This document shows, one piece after another, positions 10,201 through 23,900 of a stretch of 64,000 nt of DNA. This DNA is from Larus michahellis. Its lineage: Eukaryota > Chordata > Aves > Charadriiformes > Laridae. The position numbers and the translations under genes are program-made. The DNA lies in the NCBI RefSeq assembly GCF_964199755.1, contig NC_133903.1, positions 4,543,001 to 4,607,000 of the forward strand, given 5' to 3'. Position 1 is the first letter of the stretch. Every line of letters begins with the position of its first letter. The notes beneath the pieces were generated by a model. It did not search any database, was not told the origin of the DNA, and saw nothing but the letters and a program-made list of their open reading frames with translations.

Positions 10201-13200
10201 TGTGGTGGTGGGGACGTCTGCCTGGGGAGAGGGTCGGGGACAAGACCCAAAGCAACCAGAGAAGCAACCTTGGCATCCAGCCCACTGCCTGAGCCAGGGA
10301 CAGCCCGGCTCAGCCCTTTCCCGGGGCTGGGGTCCCCCCTGCAGACCCCTCCAGGGCGGACGCTCCAGGGCGGGGTCCCAGGGGATCCCAGCCAGGATGG
10401 GGGTTGGCACCTGGTAGCTCTTCTGGCACATAAACACACCGTCCTGGAAGGAGCCCGCAGTATATGGGAGAGCAGCCCACAGCCCCGAGGAGACCTGCCC
10501 CATCCCATCCCTTCCCATCCCACGGGAGCCGGCTCGCCAGGAATGCCCCACGTCAGCGCTTCGCCAGAGATAAATAAGGGAGGAATGTGGCGGCTCTGGC
10601 CCCCAGGATCTGCCAGGCTTCTCCATTGGAGAGGAAATGCAAGGGCTCTGGAGATGCTGGCACCCTCGCCTCTGCCAAGGCTCCCCCTCCGCCACCGCCA
10701 GCCCGGGGGAGACAGCGAGGGTGCCCAGGGCTGCCTCATTGCTGCTGTCCCTGCACAGCCCCGAGGAGGATGATGGAGCACAGCAAGGCACCCTGAGACC
10801 CCTGGGACGGGGGGGAAAAGTACAACCCTCCCACAAAAGAGCTTCTATACAAAAACCAGATAATTCTTTCCCAGCTGATGTACAAGGATAGGAAAGGCTG
10901 GGGGGGGGAAAGGCAGCAGCTGGCATTTCGGAGAACAATGTGGGGAGAAAAAAGAAAGAGGGAGGAAGATGAGCGCGGCTGAGTTGCCCGTGGTTGTCAG
11001 CCCTTTTTGGGGGGAGGGCGGTGGGAAGGTTAGTGATCAGCCAGATCTGAAACCAGACAAAACTATTTCCACATGCCAATAAAACCCGGAGTGCGAAGGG
11101 TTTGCAGGGCTCTGGGGCCCCCGCGCTGCCTCTAAAACAAACCAGAAGAGCTGGGAAGCTCACCCGGGCAGGAGCCTGCGCATGGAAGTGAGAGCGGTGA
11201 TGGCATCTGACCTTTCCTTCCTCTTCATCCTCCTCCTCCTCGCCTGCCACAGCTCATCCCTCCCAGCATTGCTCGGTCTGCATCAAAGGGACGCGTGGAA
11301 AAGCAACCGGGCAGCGCAGGCACCGCTTGGTGGTGATGCTCGTGGCCGGGGACCCCACCTCCTGCATGGGTCTGAGAGCTGAGAACCTCAAACTCATCTC
11401 ACTTGTGTCTTTGGCAGCCTCCAGCGCATGGGGTGGGGGATCGGAAGGCTGGAAGCATCCCTGTTGCCATGAAGCCAGCCCTGCACAGTGGCAGAGCCGA
11501 GGCGGCCCCCTCCCTGGGGACGCTGACAGCCCCAGCCCTCCCCGCGCTGAGATGGGGACATTCTCCAAGCCATGGCTGAAAGGGACCTGCTCCCACCTGT
11601 GTCCCACCACGCAGTGACCTTGGCTGAGCTTTTAACTCGCCCACGGCTTAGTCACGGCAGCCGTAAAACCCGGTGCAACCACCGAGACCTTGCCAGAGAG
11701 GGAAGCAGCTGCCGCCCCGAGCCGCTATAAATCACCGCGCCGAAAACACGGCACCCCCCGCCCCCCTCCCCGGCTGTAAATCTGCAGGGACAGAAAACGG
11801 AGAGGCTTATCAGGAGAGGCCACATCGCCGCCCCAGCCTGGCTCAGCCCTCGGGCTGGCCACGGGGGTCCCCCCCAGCCCTCCCACACCTCCCCGGGCAG
11901 AGGAAGAGGATGCCAGGTTAACACTAACTGCCAGCAGCACTCGCAGCCTTATCGGACAAGCAGCGAGCACCCCGCGCCTGCCGAGCTTCGCACCACCCCG
12001 GCGCTCGCTGCCATGGTCAGGGGAATCGCCGCTGCCATGGCCCCCGTGGGGGAACCACCAGCTCCGGGCTGAGAATAGAGCCGAGCAAACCCTCGGCATG
12101 TCCCCAAGCCCTCTGCGTGCCCCTGCTGTCCCCCAGCCACGGTGTTGGGTCTGACCCTGTATCTCCACACCATTCCTGCCCCTTGGGCAGGCGATGGCCA
12201 GGACTCAAGCGCAGTCCCTCAGCCTGGAGGAAACTCCTCATCTTTTGGCCATTTGCTCAAGAAGCACAAGGACCGGAGAACTGTGATGTTTCCCTCTTGG
12301 TTGCAAGAGTTTAAGAAGCCTTGGAAACCTCAATCCTACGGGAACCTCCTGTTCTCTGGTGGGTACAGGAGCCAGAACCAAAGGGCAGCGCTGCCGTCCC
12401 CTCTGGACATGGGAGAGGAGGCCATCGAGGAACACGTCCAAGGACACAACGAGTATGGTCCTTGCGTATTTTGGGCACATTTGGCAACTGAAGGGTTTCA
12501 GTTCAAAAGGCAGCCTGGAAGTCACTGCCACACTGATCCGTGCTCGCGCCCATGTCTCCAAGAAAGACTTCACCTTCGCTATGTTAATTAACAGTGCAGA
12601 AGAAAAATCAAGCATAGGTCTGTGCCTTGCCCCATCATCCCATCCCACCAAGGCAAAATCATCAGGCTCTGCAGCTCCAGCCACCTGGAGCCACTTCCCA
12701 GCCTTCCCCATCCCACCCCAGGGAATCCACAGGTTTCAGCAGAAAACAACAAAAACTCATCCACTCCAAAACACCCTCCCCTTGCCCCGCTCCCATCCTC
12801 CCTCCCACACTCATTACCCAGGCACTATTCCGCTCAGGTCCTCCTGGCGTGCTCATCACCGAAGCATCCCCACCACCGCCAGCAGTGACTAACATCTGTC
12901 ACATGTTTGCTCTCTCATCCTCGCCCAGAGGCAGGAAAGTGCCTGCGTGTGTGTACACGCACCCTTCAACACGCCAACGCAGAAGCCCCGGGGTTAAAGC
13001 CACCGGCTCATTTCGGTGTAAATCAAGGTTTTTTGTGAGGTGTTCGCATCAAAGACTGCGTCTTGCCTTGAGAGCAGAAGGCACTGACTTGGCCGTGGCC
13101 TGCAATCCCAAGGTTTGTGCGCACGGAAGAAACATCACCATCAGAGTGTCTGAAAATGCTCAAACCTGCCCACTGTGGCATCCGGGAGACCAAGCGATGC

Positions 13201-16200
13201 TCCACGCACTGCCCATCCCTCCAGCCCAGCTCTCCCCGCTGCCCCGACCAGCACCGGCACACGGGGCTCACCACAGCTCGGCCGTTTGTCGTTCTTGAGC
13301 TGCCCTCATCTGATCCAGGCACTGGGCGATGCTGGCGTCGGCAGGGCTGTGGCCAGGGAAGGAGAAAGCGAACTAGGAGTCACCATGGCATTCCCAGAGG
13401 ACCAGCGCAGTGGGAAGACCCTGAGCATTTTGGGTCTCCTGGTAATGTAAGGAAGGATTGCGGCCTATTGCCAAGACAAGGAGGGCTGCCTGCACCGCCT
13501 TCGCTTGGGTCTGCTGTAACTTATAAGCCCTTTGAGTCACATACACTTAAAGCTTTTCTTCAAGTCTTTTAATGATTTCTTTTTTAATCCAAGACTGTAA
13601 ACGGAGCTGGATTCCTGTGGTTAATCCAGCGCAGGGTCCGTGCATTGAGCCCACCTGCTAACACAGCCCCATCCAGGCATCCAGTCACCAACACATCCCT
13701 CACCGGGGTGAGCTGCAAGTTGTGTGTTGGCCATCAGGAGTAGCTGGCTCTTACTACAGGCATCTTGCAGCCCAGAGAAGGTGGTACAGACACAGAAGAC
13801 CCTCCTCGGTAAGGGAGACGTGCAGAAGATCTGACCACCTCCAGCCCAGAGTGTTGAAGGAACCAGCTCAAGGAACTGCAGGATTTTGATAGACGGTGTT
13901 AGCAAGATGTGAGTGGTGTCACAGCACAGGAAGAGGGGAAACACCATCCCTGTCATTAGGAAGGGAGAAAGCAACTCAACAGAGAAATGGAAGACCACTA
14001 GGCCAATGTCAGTAGTAAACTGAGGCTCTAAAGTCCATTTAGAGAGACGCTGTGTAAAGCAAAAATACATGTGGGACCAACATGTTGTCACCTACACCCA
14101 AAGAGAGTAAGATCATATTGGATTTCCCCAGCACCACCTGACTTTTTTGAGGAAGGAAGATCAGCGCTGGGATCACAACCAGTCCTGGCACAAAAAGAAA
14201 TGTCTATGGCAGCAGCTCTGGAAGGAGAAGCTGGTTTCCCCTGGGAACAGGGTGGCCCTGAGGAGCAGCATGATGGAAGGAAGATGGCCACCAGCAGCAC
14301 GATGGGGAAGGTGACACACTCGGCGAGGACAATTTTGGATATAAGGCGGCAACCTGCATGGAAAGTAGTGAGGTAGGGATGGATCCAGGTGTGTTGGGAC
14401 ATCAGGAGCTGATCGAGAGACACCAATGGGTGAAAAGGCAAGTGCGATTTTAAATTTGAGAAGTGTTTTCAGTAAAGGCAGAGGAATACAAGAACTATTA
14501 GACCAGACACTGGGGGAATTTCATCTGAAAGGCAAATATTTCAAGGGGAGTAAAATCTTAAGAAGGACAGAAGACCTCTCCAGCTGGAGGTCAGCACTGA
14601 TCCAAGAAGAAAGGTACAAACCAGCATAACTTAAAGAGGATGGGAATTTGAAGTCTGCTCCCAACCATCTCCCAAGGAGACGCCAGCACAGCCCTGCATA
14701 AGAAAAGCAGGTCGTGAAACACCCAACTGCTCAAAACGGAGCAGGATCCGTTCCCCCGACGTGGTCACCAGCAATAACAGGAGACGACAGTCAAATCAGA
14801 GCCTTGACCCCAGCTATAAATGAAGAGAGACACATTCTGATTAAAACAACTGGGTGCCTAGTTAAAGCCTGATTGCAATAGGCTGCTCACACATTTGCTG
14901 ACCAGCTGAGCCGTGCTCCTGCAGAGCTTGTAGGGCAGGGGTAGGATTACGCTGGAAATGGGAACATTCCTCAAAATCATACACCCTGATCCTGATGGAG
15001 CCGGTCACCCTCCTCATGGCAAATGAGTTTGCAAAAGTCAACCGGAGAAGAAAGAAAGTGGAAATGAGAGATTTGGAGTTCGAAGGTACGACTGAAAAGG
15101 AGGTCGTAGGTGCAGAGAAAGGTTTTAAAAGAATAAAACCTGGTGCAAACATCAGAGCTTCTGCAAGAGGCTGGTGAAAGCCCTGCCTTCCGCCACCATG
15201 CTTTGTGGCCTTCACTTCCCACCCAGATGAGCCTAGTGACGGGCTGCACCCAACATCTGCAAACCATGAAGAGCTGGGAGGCTGGAGACACAAAATACCT
15301 CTTCAGCACACTTGGGATTATCAACTACCATCAGGAACCTGGTTTGTGGAGCTCAACCAGGCTCACGTCCCTTCAGCTCTACCAAGCCTATGGGCTTCTG
15401 AGAAGAAAGCTCCGACCCCAGAAGGGACCTTGGGAAGCCACCCAGCTCCATCAACACCATGGAGGGATCTGATGCACCCCAGGCTTTGCTGGCCGGGAAG
15501 TGCCAGTACGAAAGCCATGCTGAGCGCAGCCATCCTGCACGGTCACTGCGCCCCTCGAGGGAATGGAAACCACAGTAGGGTTTTACGATGGCATTAAACT
15601 CATTGTTCCCAGCACTTCTGGTAGCACAGGACCTGCTCAGAAGGGTTATTCCAGCCTGAAGGGCAGATTTACCAGAAACTAATCCGAATGGAGAAGCGGC
15701 TGCAGGGCTGTTTGCACACCTTCTGCCAAGAAATGTTGGGGCCTCCGGCACGCGAGGGGCAACAACTTGTTTCTTCCTCTCTCCTTTCTTTTTCCTAGTA
15801 AATTAAAAATAATAATAATGGTAATAAAACCCCCTTGGCTTTATCCTCCCCCACCAGAGCAGATTCAATTAGCAGCTTCCCTGAGTGGCAGAGGTGTGAT
15901 TTACTCCCAGAACGGGAGGCATTAAGATCTAGGGCAGCGGGAAGTTTCCATTTGCCCCCCAAGCTAATTCCCCTCCCCAGCCATTCCCACCGCTGAGGAT
16001 CAGATAAGCTTTCCTGCTTCGCTTCCTCATTAACAGGTTTGGGAGGCACAGCCCATAGTTTGGTTAAAGAAGCCCCCAAGACATGTTTGTTCACCTGGGG
16101 GAGCTCACACCAGACTCCTTTCTTCATGCAAAGTGGATGCCATCCCCCAGCCATGGGATGCTCTCTAAGTCCAAGCATCCCCTGAAAACCCTGTTGGTAC

Positions 16201-16629
16201 CCACTGGCTGGGCACAAGCTGCCGCACAACCTGAGTTGGCAGCTGCTGACAGCCAAAGCACCCAAAAATATCCCAGAACCAAAGTGAATTCCTAGGATAC
16301 TGATGGGCAGCTGGAACCTTAACAGGTCCCTTGTCGAAAGGGCCAGTCCCCAGCATGGGACACGGCCGCAACCTCGTGGCATCTGAAGAACTCAGCTATC
16401 TGAAGCAGCTACAGCCATCCCCATCCATGAGGGGCAGCTATCAGCCCCCCCAGAGGACCCAAAAACCACCAGCCATTCCCTTTCCACCCACGAATTGTCC
16501 CTCCCAACGCTCTCAGATGGGTTTTCACACCACTTCCCGCAGGCGAGCTCCCAGCGGAGCCCAGGGAGGAGAGGCAACGGAGCTCCACGCCGCTCACGTC
16601 AAGCCCTCCGCATCCCGCGGTTCCTATTT

Positions 16630-17110
16630 GATTCCCTTTTAAAGGGACTGTAACACAGCGCGTATTTATACTCCAGAACAGCTTGTTTGTGTAATTGCCA
16701 AAAAAATTTAAAAAAAAGACACAAAACAACCCTGCTACAATGACTAATTAGCTCGCTCCTGCCTCGTACCCTGTAAACAAATGTATTTGTAACCAATTTG
16801 CAAGCACTTTGCATAAGGGGCCCAGAACACTCGTGCCTGTTTGATGCATTTTGACATTAATTTGATAATAGCGGCTTAACAAGGAATCCAGGCTCCCTAG
16901 CTATAAATATGCTGCTTTTCCACTTCCTTTTATCTGCACAGTGAAATAATGTTGTTTTTCCCCCTGCTGCAATAACCACCATCCAACCCTTTCATGAATG
17001 CCCTTTATGTCCTTTAGCATTTTCAAGGCTCTTTTTTTTTTTTCTTTCCCTCCTCCTAGAGAAAGCAAAAGGGTTTTATTAGTTGTATTTTTAATTCTTG
17101 TTTATCAGGG
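16630..17110. promoter_or_regulatory. AT-rich candidate enhancer island
   Basis: A sharply AT-rich stretch in GC-rich intergenic DNA, packed with motif-like sequence: TAATTA (16745-16750), FOX-type TGTAAACA (16772-16779), octamer-like ATTTGCA (16796-16802) and MEF2-like CTATAAATAT (16901-16910). There is no coding signal. Function is inferred. Confidence 0.4.
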
Positions 17111-20100
17111 GGAAGGAGAAGAGAGGACAGCGATGCTACTCTGATAATGCAGCTTCCAGGAGACGGGGATAAGAGACTTGTTTGTTCAGAAATACTTCTC
17201 CATCCGTCCGTGCTTCATATGGGAGAGAAGAAAATCATCCTTCTCCTCCTCTTCTCCACCCGCTGTGGCTCTCCCCCTCCATGTAGCCCTTCGCTGGGAC
17301 ACCAGAAAGAAGATTCAAGCTCAGTGAAATGGGAATAGAACACTGGAGTCCACTCCGATGACAACCAGAAAGCCACCATGGCCCCCAGCCCCAAAGGGTG
17401 GTACTACAGGACCACCCCACTCCACATCTCTCTTTGGTGGGACAGTCCACACCACCACGAGAACCGTCACGTGTCCCACAGGGACAGCAGAAAAGCAGTT
17501 GGATCACAGGGACTGAATGGGGGATACAGCTTGTCCATGCCCTGACAACACCGTTTCCCCTCTCCTCCTGCTCCCTCCCAAGACTTCCCACCTATCCCAG
17601 CACCAGAACCTCGCTCACACACAGGTTCTCACTCGTGCACGCGTCCTCCACCTCTGCCTCGCCTGTCAGCCCCCGGGGAGAGGTTATCTCTGGGGCTTGG
17701 GAAGTAGCAAGCACAAAATTAGTGCCTTGGGAATTGTCAGCTGCATCCTGCAGCCACGGACGAACCCTCCGGGAGGTGGAGCGATTTGGCCTCTCTCCCC
17801 CATACTCTCTTCTCCTCATCCTCCACCTTGGAGCCAGCGAGGCACGAGCTGCTCCCAAATTGATCCAGGGGCGAGATGCCACACTCAGAGCACAGACCCG
17901 GAGGACCTCTCCTCCTGCCATCCCAGGTCTACAGACCTCCCAGACAAGGTCGCAGCAGATGGAAGAACAAGCATTCAGCGGTGTAGGCTCAGATGAGGGT
18001 CTGGGAGGTGTTTCACCCACCACCCTGCAGACCTGCCCCCTCTGAGGTGCTCTTGCCCAAGATGCACTGACTGCTGAAGAGCAGCTGGTAGGAGATAAGG
18101 GCTATGAGAACCAGATCAGGTGGACCAGCCCAGAGGGCAGCATTAGCGCTCATCCACGCTTTCCATTTTGGCCTGCGGTGCTCAGGTATCCAGTAGCAAG
18201 AGGCTCTACAAAGAGAGAAGTGGCCCAGATCTCCAGGCAGGAGAGAAGTGGATCATCCGGTCCATTTAAATGTCCTCCCCAAACCCTTAACTACAACTTC
18301 CAGCCAGCTTCTTTCCACGGCTAGAAATATTGTTAAAGATGCTTTGCTCTCATGCCTTTTCTGCTGCCCCTCATTGAATCTCCAGGACTTCTTCCCACCC
18401 CACGCGCACGTTGCGGCTGCATCGGCCCCCCAGGCTGACCCTCTGCCCGACAGGCGCAGGCTGCAGAGCTGCTTTCCCAGCAACTCCCATTAAACCAGGC
18501 AGCAAAAAGCCGGTTGGACAGAAAAAGGACGCAGAGAGGTGGGAAGGGAACAGGGGACAGCCGCTGCCCGCACTGCACGGCACTTCCTCAGGCGGAGGAA
18601 ATCATTAACGACCCAGACCCGCACATACAAGGTCTCCTGTCCCCTTCGCACGGCAAAGGCAGGCACAGCCTTGCTGTCCAGCAGCAGTTCCCACCCTCCA
18701 CACAGCTGGGTCTGGAGGGTGACAAGGATCTGGGAACTGTCTTCCGAGGTCTGCACATCTGCAAGCCACCACTAGACCAAAGCTCTTCGAGATTCGAGAG
18801 CCCAGGGACTACTGGGCATCTCCGGAGGGGGAGGTCATCCACCACATTGGGAGACAGGCAGGAAAGGAGAGAGAAAACCCACGCTGCAAGCCACTACCCT
18901 TCCCAATTTCATTTTTTCTTCTCTTTAAACACATCTGGGATTGCCAGGACCCAGTTTGAGGCACTTGCCCAGCCTTCTCCTTCCCCACAGCAAGCACAAG
19001 TGTCTCTTGCCCCCTCTCCCTGCAGAGATCAACACTCCATTTGCCCCAAAAATGGCCGTATAGGTGAGGGCAAAACCAGAAGCACACGGAGACACCCAAG
19101 CGGTTGCGGGAGGTCTCTCCCCCTGCCAGGCTGAGCTCTGCCCCACGCTCAACCTTGGCTGCAGTTCCCCCTCCTGGAACCCAAGCCATGTCCCTCCTTG
19201 CCAACAGATAAGCTGGCAGAGGGCACAAGACCAGTACCAAACGGGAAGAGGGCTGCTCCGCACGGGCCTTCCCAGGGTTTCCTCCCACCAGCGTATGGTA
19301 TCGACCACGGCCCTTTCAGCCATTTCCCTGTTAAGTTCTCCTCTGGGATCATTAACGCCGAAACCCCACGGCAAGCCCTGGTGATAAGTTGGAGGCTCAG
19401 CAGAGTCTAAAAGCACATTCCTTCCTCAGCCTCCTCCCTCCTTATCTCTTTCCTCCCTCCCCCAAAACCACGTTTAGATAAAAGTTATTGGAACAATAAA
19501 ATCCATAACTTAAATACAAGCATAAAGAGGGGCGGAGGGAGGGTCTCCGCTCTGTGCCCTGTTGAGCAGACCTGCCAGAACAGAAAAACAAGGCAGCCTG
19601 TGATCCCCTCTGAAGTAAAACCCGGTGCAGGACTTTGGATCACTGCGGGGGGAGACTGCAGCCCACGTGCTTTGCTGCAGTCCCACCACAACTCACCCAC
19701 CTTTTAAAATCTGATCACGCATCAATTTTGAGTGATCTCCTACGGCTTCACTTACCTGGGATGTGCTGATTTAGGCACGTGGGTATACGAGCTGCATCGT
19801 TTTCCACCAAGCCGTTCCTCCTGCATGTTCGTTTTGTGGGTTTTTTAACCCAAAGTAGATGCTGCAAGTACCTGAAGCCCGGTTTCCCCATCTATCGCTG
19901 TCCTGCACCCTAGAAACAGGAACACAAGAGACAGCTCAGCAGGATGCATATTTTCTTTAGCATGGGTCAGCCTTTCCACACAGGCAAGCCCAGGGCTGGC
20001 GCTGCCCCAGCTGTACTGTGCACAGGGCTGCGGTCCAGCACAACCATCCCACTCCCCTCCACCCCTTCAATATTTGGTGGCAATAGGCTTTCAGCCACCA

Positions 20101-20933
20101 CCGCAGGCCCCCAGGATCCAAGGAAAGCACGCCATGCCATGGCTGCAAGGGCAGAAGGGCTGCTGCCGGGGCAGGTTCATGCCTGCAGAGTTTTTCCCTT
20201 CATCACGAGCAGCCCTTGCTGCCCACTTCCACCATAGCAGCTTCCCCTTCCCATAGCCTCAGCCATCCCAGCTCACCTACGTCCATGCAATCGCGGTGCT
20301 TTAACGGGATTTTGGCCACCCCAGTTCACATTTAACTAGACCCTCGATTTCGGCTCTTGGCTTTGTGCAAGGAAGGGGTGCAGGTCTAGGCTGCCACCCG
20401 AGGGTTGGAGCGGTCAGAGCAAGGCATAGGTTGTCGCCTGGAGTTTCTCAGAGTAAGGGACCTTCCGCAAGTCTCTTTGGCTCACTTACCCAGGGATAAC
20501 GGTTGTTGTGTCCCACAGCGACACAGCTCAGGAGCTGAGTGCTCGGAAATCCACAGAGGAAAAGCATTCCCTAAACACAACGTAGCTCCTCCTTTAACGC
20601 GCAGCTGAGCCCACGGCTACAAGCACCAAGGTGCACAGAACAGCATCCTCAAACCTCAGACCTGGGGGAACAGGGCTGTAAACCCCATTAGCACCGCTCA
20701 CCCCAGCACTTCCAGCGGGTGACACCTCCACGGTGCCCAGTCCAGACTGGAGCTACACCCAGGCACGTCCCTGCCCACACACACCTCGCCGCAGCACCTC
20801 ACATCACATCGCTTAAACTTGAAACGCGACAGCAAAGCGTGCCTCCGAGGAGGATGGCTTTGGGCTTTGGTTTTAAAGGGAAATAAGAGGCAGGAGGCGA
20901 CAAAAGGGACCGGGTTCAAAATCAGTTTCACTC

Positions 20934-20939
20934 TTTATT
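20934..20939 (-). terminator. Candidate distal poly(A) signal (AATAAA)
   Basis: On the minus strand CTTCAAATAAAGAGTG contains a canonical hexamer, close in form to the ACTB signal TTCAAATAAAAGTGC. It bounds an AT-rich stretch (20930-22210) that contrasts with the GC-rich DNA to its left. If it belongs to FBXL18, the 3' UTR would be about 5.8 kb. Other hexamers at 23686-23691 and 24779-24784 would give shorter UTRs. A separate noncoding transcript is also possible. Confidence 0.35.
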
Positions 20940-23900
20940 TGAAGTTTTACATGCCACCAGCGTACATGAAAGTTGCACATTCAGAATTCGACTCACTACT
21001 AGAACAAAGGGCCAGATGCAAACACAAGTGTCAAACAAGTGCACAGATGGAGGAGCCCAAACCGAGGAGCTTGTTGGTATTCGCGACCAGGCTGCGCCGC
21101 ATCCTGATGGCACTTGAGGCATCAGAGGCGAACCCGCAGTTTTGAGGGCCACCTCCCTTTGCCATCTCCAGGGCGGTGGTTGTGACCTGGGTCTTCTCTC
21201 CTAAAGCAGCACCGTTCTCTTTCAAGAGGCTAAACAAGCAGTTTTGGTAACGTCTCTACCAGAACCGAGGGTGTTTGGAGACCAACTGCCCATTTTAATG
21301 CTCTTCTGAATTCCCCTTTCTATCAATGCCAGCGGTTTTTACAATGAGAAACAATTTCCACCCGCTGTTTATAGGGAGCGACGACAGAAATAGGGACTCT
21401 TACACTGACATTTTATTTTCAAAGAAAGTTTTGATAGAAAAACATTTTCCCCAGCAGCCTTGGGCAGGGAGTTGCAGCTTCCACTTCAAAGGACAAACTT
21501 CAAAAACAAATCCAGTGTCCTAATGGTTTTGTGCTACATTACTTAATTGTCATACAGCTAATTAGCAATGCCTGATTTCACATTCTCTGTACATAGATGA
21601 AGTTCACAAAAGAAGGGGCTACTTAAAACAATAAATAAAACAAGGCACCAGGCAGCCAGACTCCGACAACATTAACATAAAACGTTACACTTTACCATTT
21701 AAAAAACTGAAATAAAAACCCCATCATGATTAAACCTATATTGATCTCTCTTCCTTCAGATCTCAGAGCTTTGAATCTCCACAAGAAAGGGGGGAGAATG
21801 CAACGCAGGAAGCGGGGGCTTAGAGCGCACGTCTGTGTACGTATTTCGCCAGCATACAGCAGAGATCTTTAAAATTCTAATTATTTCCCTATCACCAAGT
21901 AAGATCGGGATCAATAGATGGTACTAACTGACCCCTTTCCTCGAGTGTCAGGGGGAAATTAAAAAAAAAGAAAGGGGAGGGCGAAACGAGAGCGTCAGAG
22001 GTCAATGCCACAAAACAATAGATATTGATGTCTCCATTCATTTCAAACAGCGGAAAGGTCAATGCCTCCCTTGCTTCATGTTTTATGGCTGAAATCCTGC
22101 TGCTAACAGCAACAATGTTAGCAGTCAGACCTCATCCATCCTTTTTTATTATTATGATTATTTCTAACCAGGTTAGCCATTTTGAAAATTTGACGAAAGC
22201 TGAGAAGCAGCAGGGGGGGGCAGGGTAGGAAGAGAAGAGGGGGGAAGCTGCCCTGGAAATTAATGGAAGGGATGGTTTCCATTAGTTTTCGAGCCTCCCT
22301 GTCCCCCTACCTGTGCTCCGGTTTGTCCCTTGCTGCCCCCTAAAAAATGAAAAGGGCCCGAGGCAACATCCCTTCACTATTAATCATTATTCCCCGTACA
22401 ACATCCCAATTGGTTTCTATGGAAATGATTCTCCTGCAAGAGTACCCCGGCTGCCTGCGCATCTAATCAAAGAGGCAGGAGAGCTGCAATGGAAGGAGAT
22501 TTGCCTCTGCAACACCCAGCATGGCTCCCCGCACAGGTCTCTCTGCAGGCAAGGGCGAGGAGCTTTGGCTGGACACCCTCCGCTGGGACTGGCCAAGGTG
22601 GGACTGCATCTCCCTTAAGTTGACAAATACACCCTTCTGCATCGATTAACTCTGCAAACGGAAAAGCCCCACATTTCTGCAGCTGCGGGGAGATACCCCA
22701 TGCTAAAAAAAAAAAAAAAAAAAAGGCTGCTGGGAGAAAGCACCCAGCACCACACAATGTACGGTTCCGTTTCTGTACATCGTCCCAGGACTTTCACGCC
22801 TCTGAAGATCAGCAAAGCGAAGGGACAGATCCTCTGCTGCTCCCCTGGGAGTCTCACGTGCCTCAGCACAGGAGGCGGCAGTCATGCGAATGAACGCGAG
22901 CAGCACCGCTGCTCTGCTACCCATCACCCTGCATTAGCAGCCCCAGCCCTGCCCTCTCCTCCCAGGGGAGCACCACCTCGCCTCGGGGGGTGGCTGGGAG
23001 AGAGCATCTTGCACCCCTGCAAAGTCCACTGTGGGAGGCAGGTGAGCCCTCCTCCCCATTCACCGGTGGGGAAACTGAGGCCAAGTCTCAGAGTGCATGT
23101 CTGACTTCCAGTTCGAGGTCCACACCGCACTCCTGCCCTGCCTCCTTTCACTCCCATCTCTTCTCCTCCTGCCAAACCACCTCCCCGACAGACAAGCGAC
23201 TGCAGTCCAAGCTCTCCTGAAGGGAGACGCTGCTGCTGTACAGCCCTCTTTCCAAACCGAGCAGTAGCTACGCTGCTGTTTTCTAAAGAGACCATGAAAT
23301 CAGCTTCACAAAACAGCTGAGGAAGCAATCCTTTAACCTACAGTCCTTCTAAACACTGATGACAGCCCCACCAAATTCCCCACACCAAAACCATCGTCAC
23401 TCTTCAGGTCTAGACCCTCCCAGCCTGCAGGAACCAAACGTATGACTTTGGACATTAGCAAAGCAGCAAACAACTTCTGATTTTACCCACTAATGGCACT
23501 TGTCCCAGAATATCCTTCTCCCAGAGAAGCACGGACAACTCATTGGTGGTCAAAGCAAAGATTTCTTCTGCAGTCCCCAAAGATCATAGGTCTGATTTGG
23601 AGCACAGGAGGAAACACGCCAGCAGGGACTGGGAATCCTGCAGAGGCAGACCCTGTGAGAAGGGCACCTTCTGTAATTGAATTCATTTATTTTAGACTAC
23701 GGACAGTGGCATCAGCAGGCTCAGAGATCACCTCATTAGATGCTCACAGATAGCAGGAGGGAGATTTCTGGAGAGACGGGGACAGAGGCCAAAGAAAAGG
23801 AGGGGGAATTTCATATTAAATAAAAGCTAGGAACAAAACACCCCTCTCTCCGTTCTCTTCTCCTCCTCTAATGCTGCACGCTGGAGACTCAGGGCTGAGT

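Larger units (their letters stand above)
1..20900. other. Intergenic DNA, left of FBXL18
   Basis: Mostly GC-rich, with many long open frames of biased, low-complexity composition and no recognisable protein. By human gene order TNRC18 should lie further left; none of its exons is seen. Supported contents are the simple repeats, hairpin and AT-rich islands listed separately. 13560-15200 is somewhat less GC-rich, with nothing I recognise. Confidence 0.6.

Noticed and set aside
9976-11250. 424-codon minus-strand open frame
   Set aside because: The composition is Pro/Ser/Gly/Cys/Trp-rich with no recognisable domain. Open frames occur on the opposite strand over the same DNA, and there is no splice or family support. 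It is typical of GC-rich non-coding DNA.
14995-15177. 60-codon Lys/Arg/Glu-rich plus-strand frame
   Set aside because: Protein-like composition, but a weak start context, no known family and no splice context.
20715-20800. Possible second CR1 fragment (CACGTCCCTGCCCAC)
   Set aside because: Only a short resemblance to the CR1 body, with no tail or continuous alignment.
1-20900. TNRC18 5' exons expected by synteny
   Set aside because: Scanned for the TNRC18 N-terminal sequence I remember and found no match; a noncoding first exon cannot be excluded.
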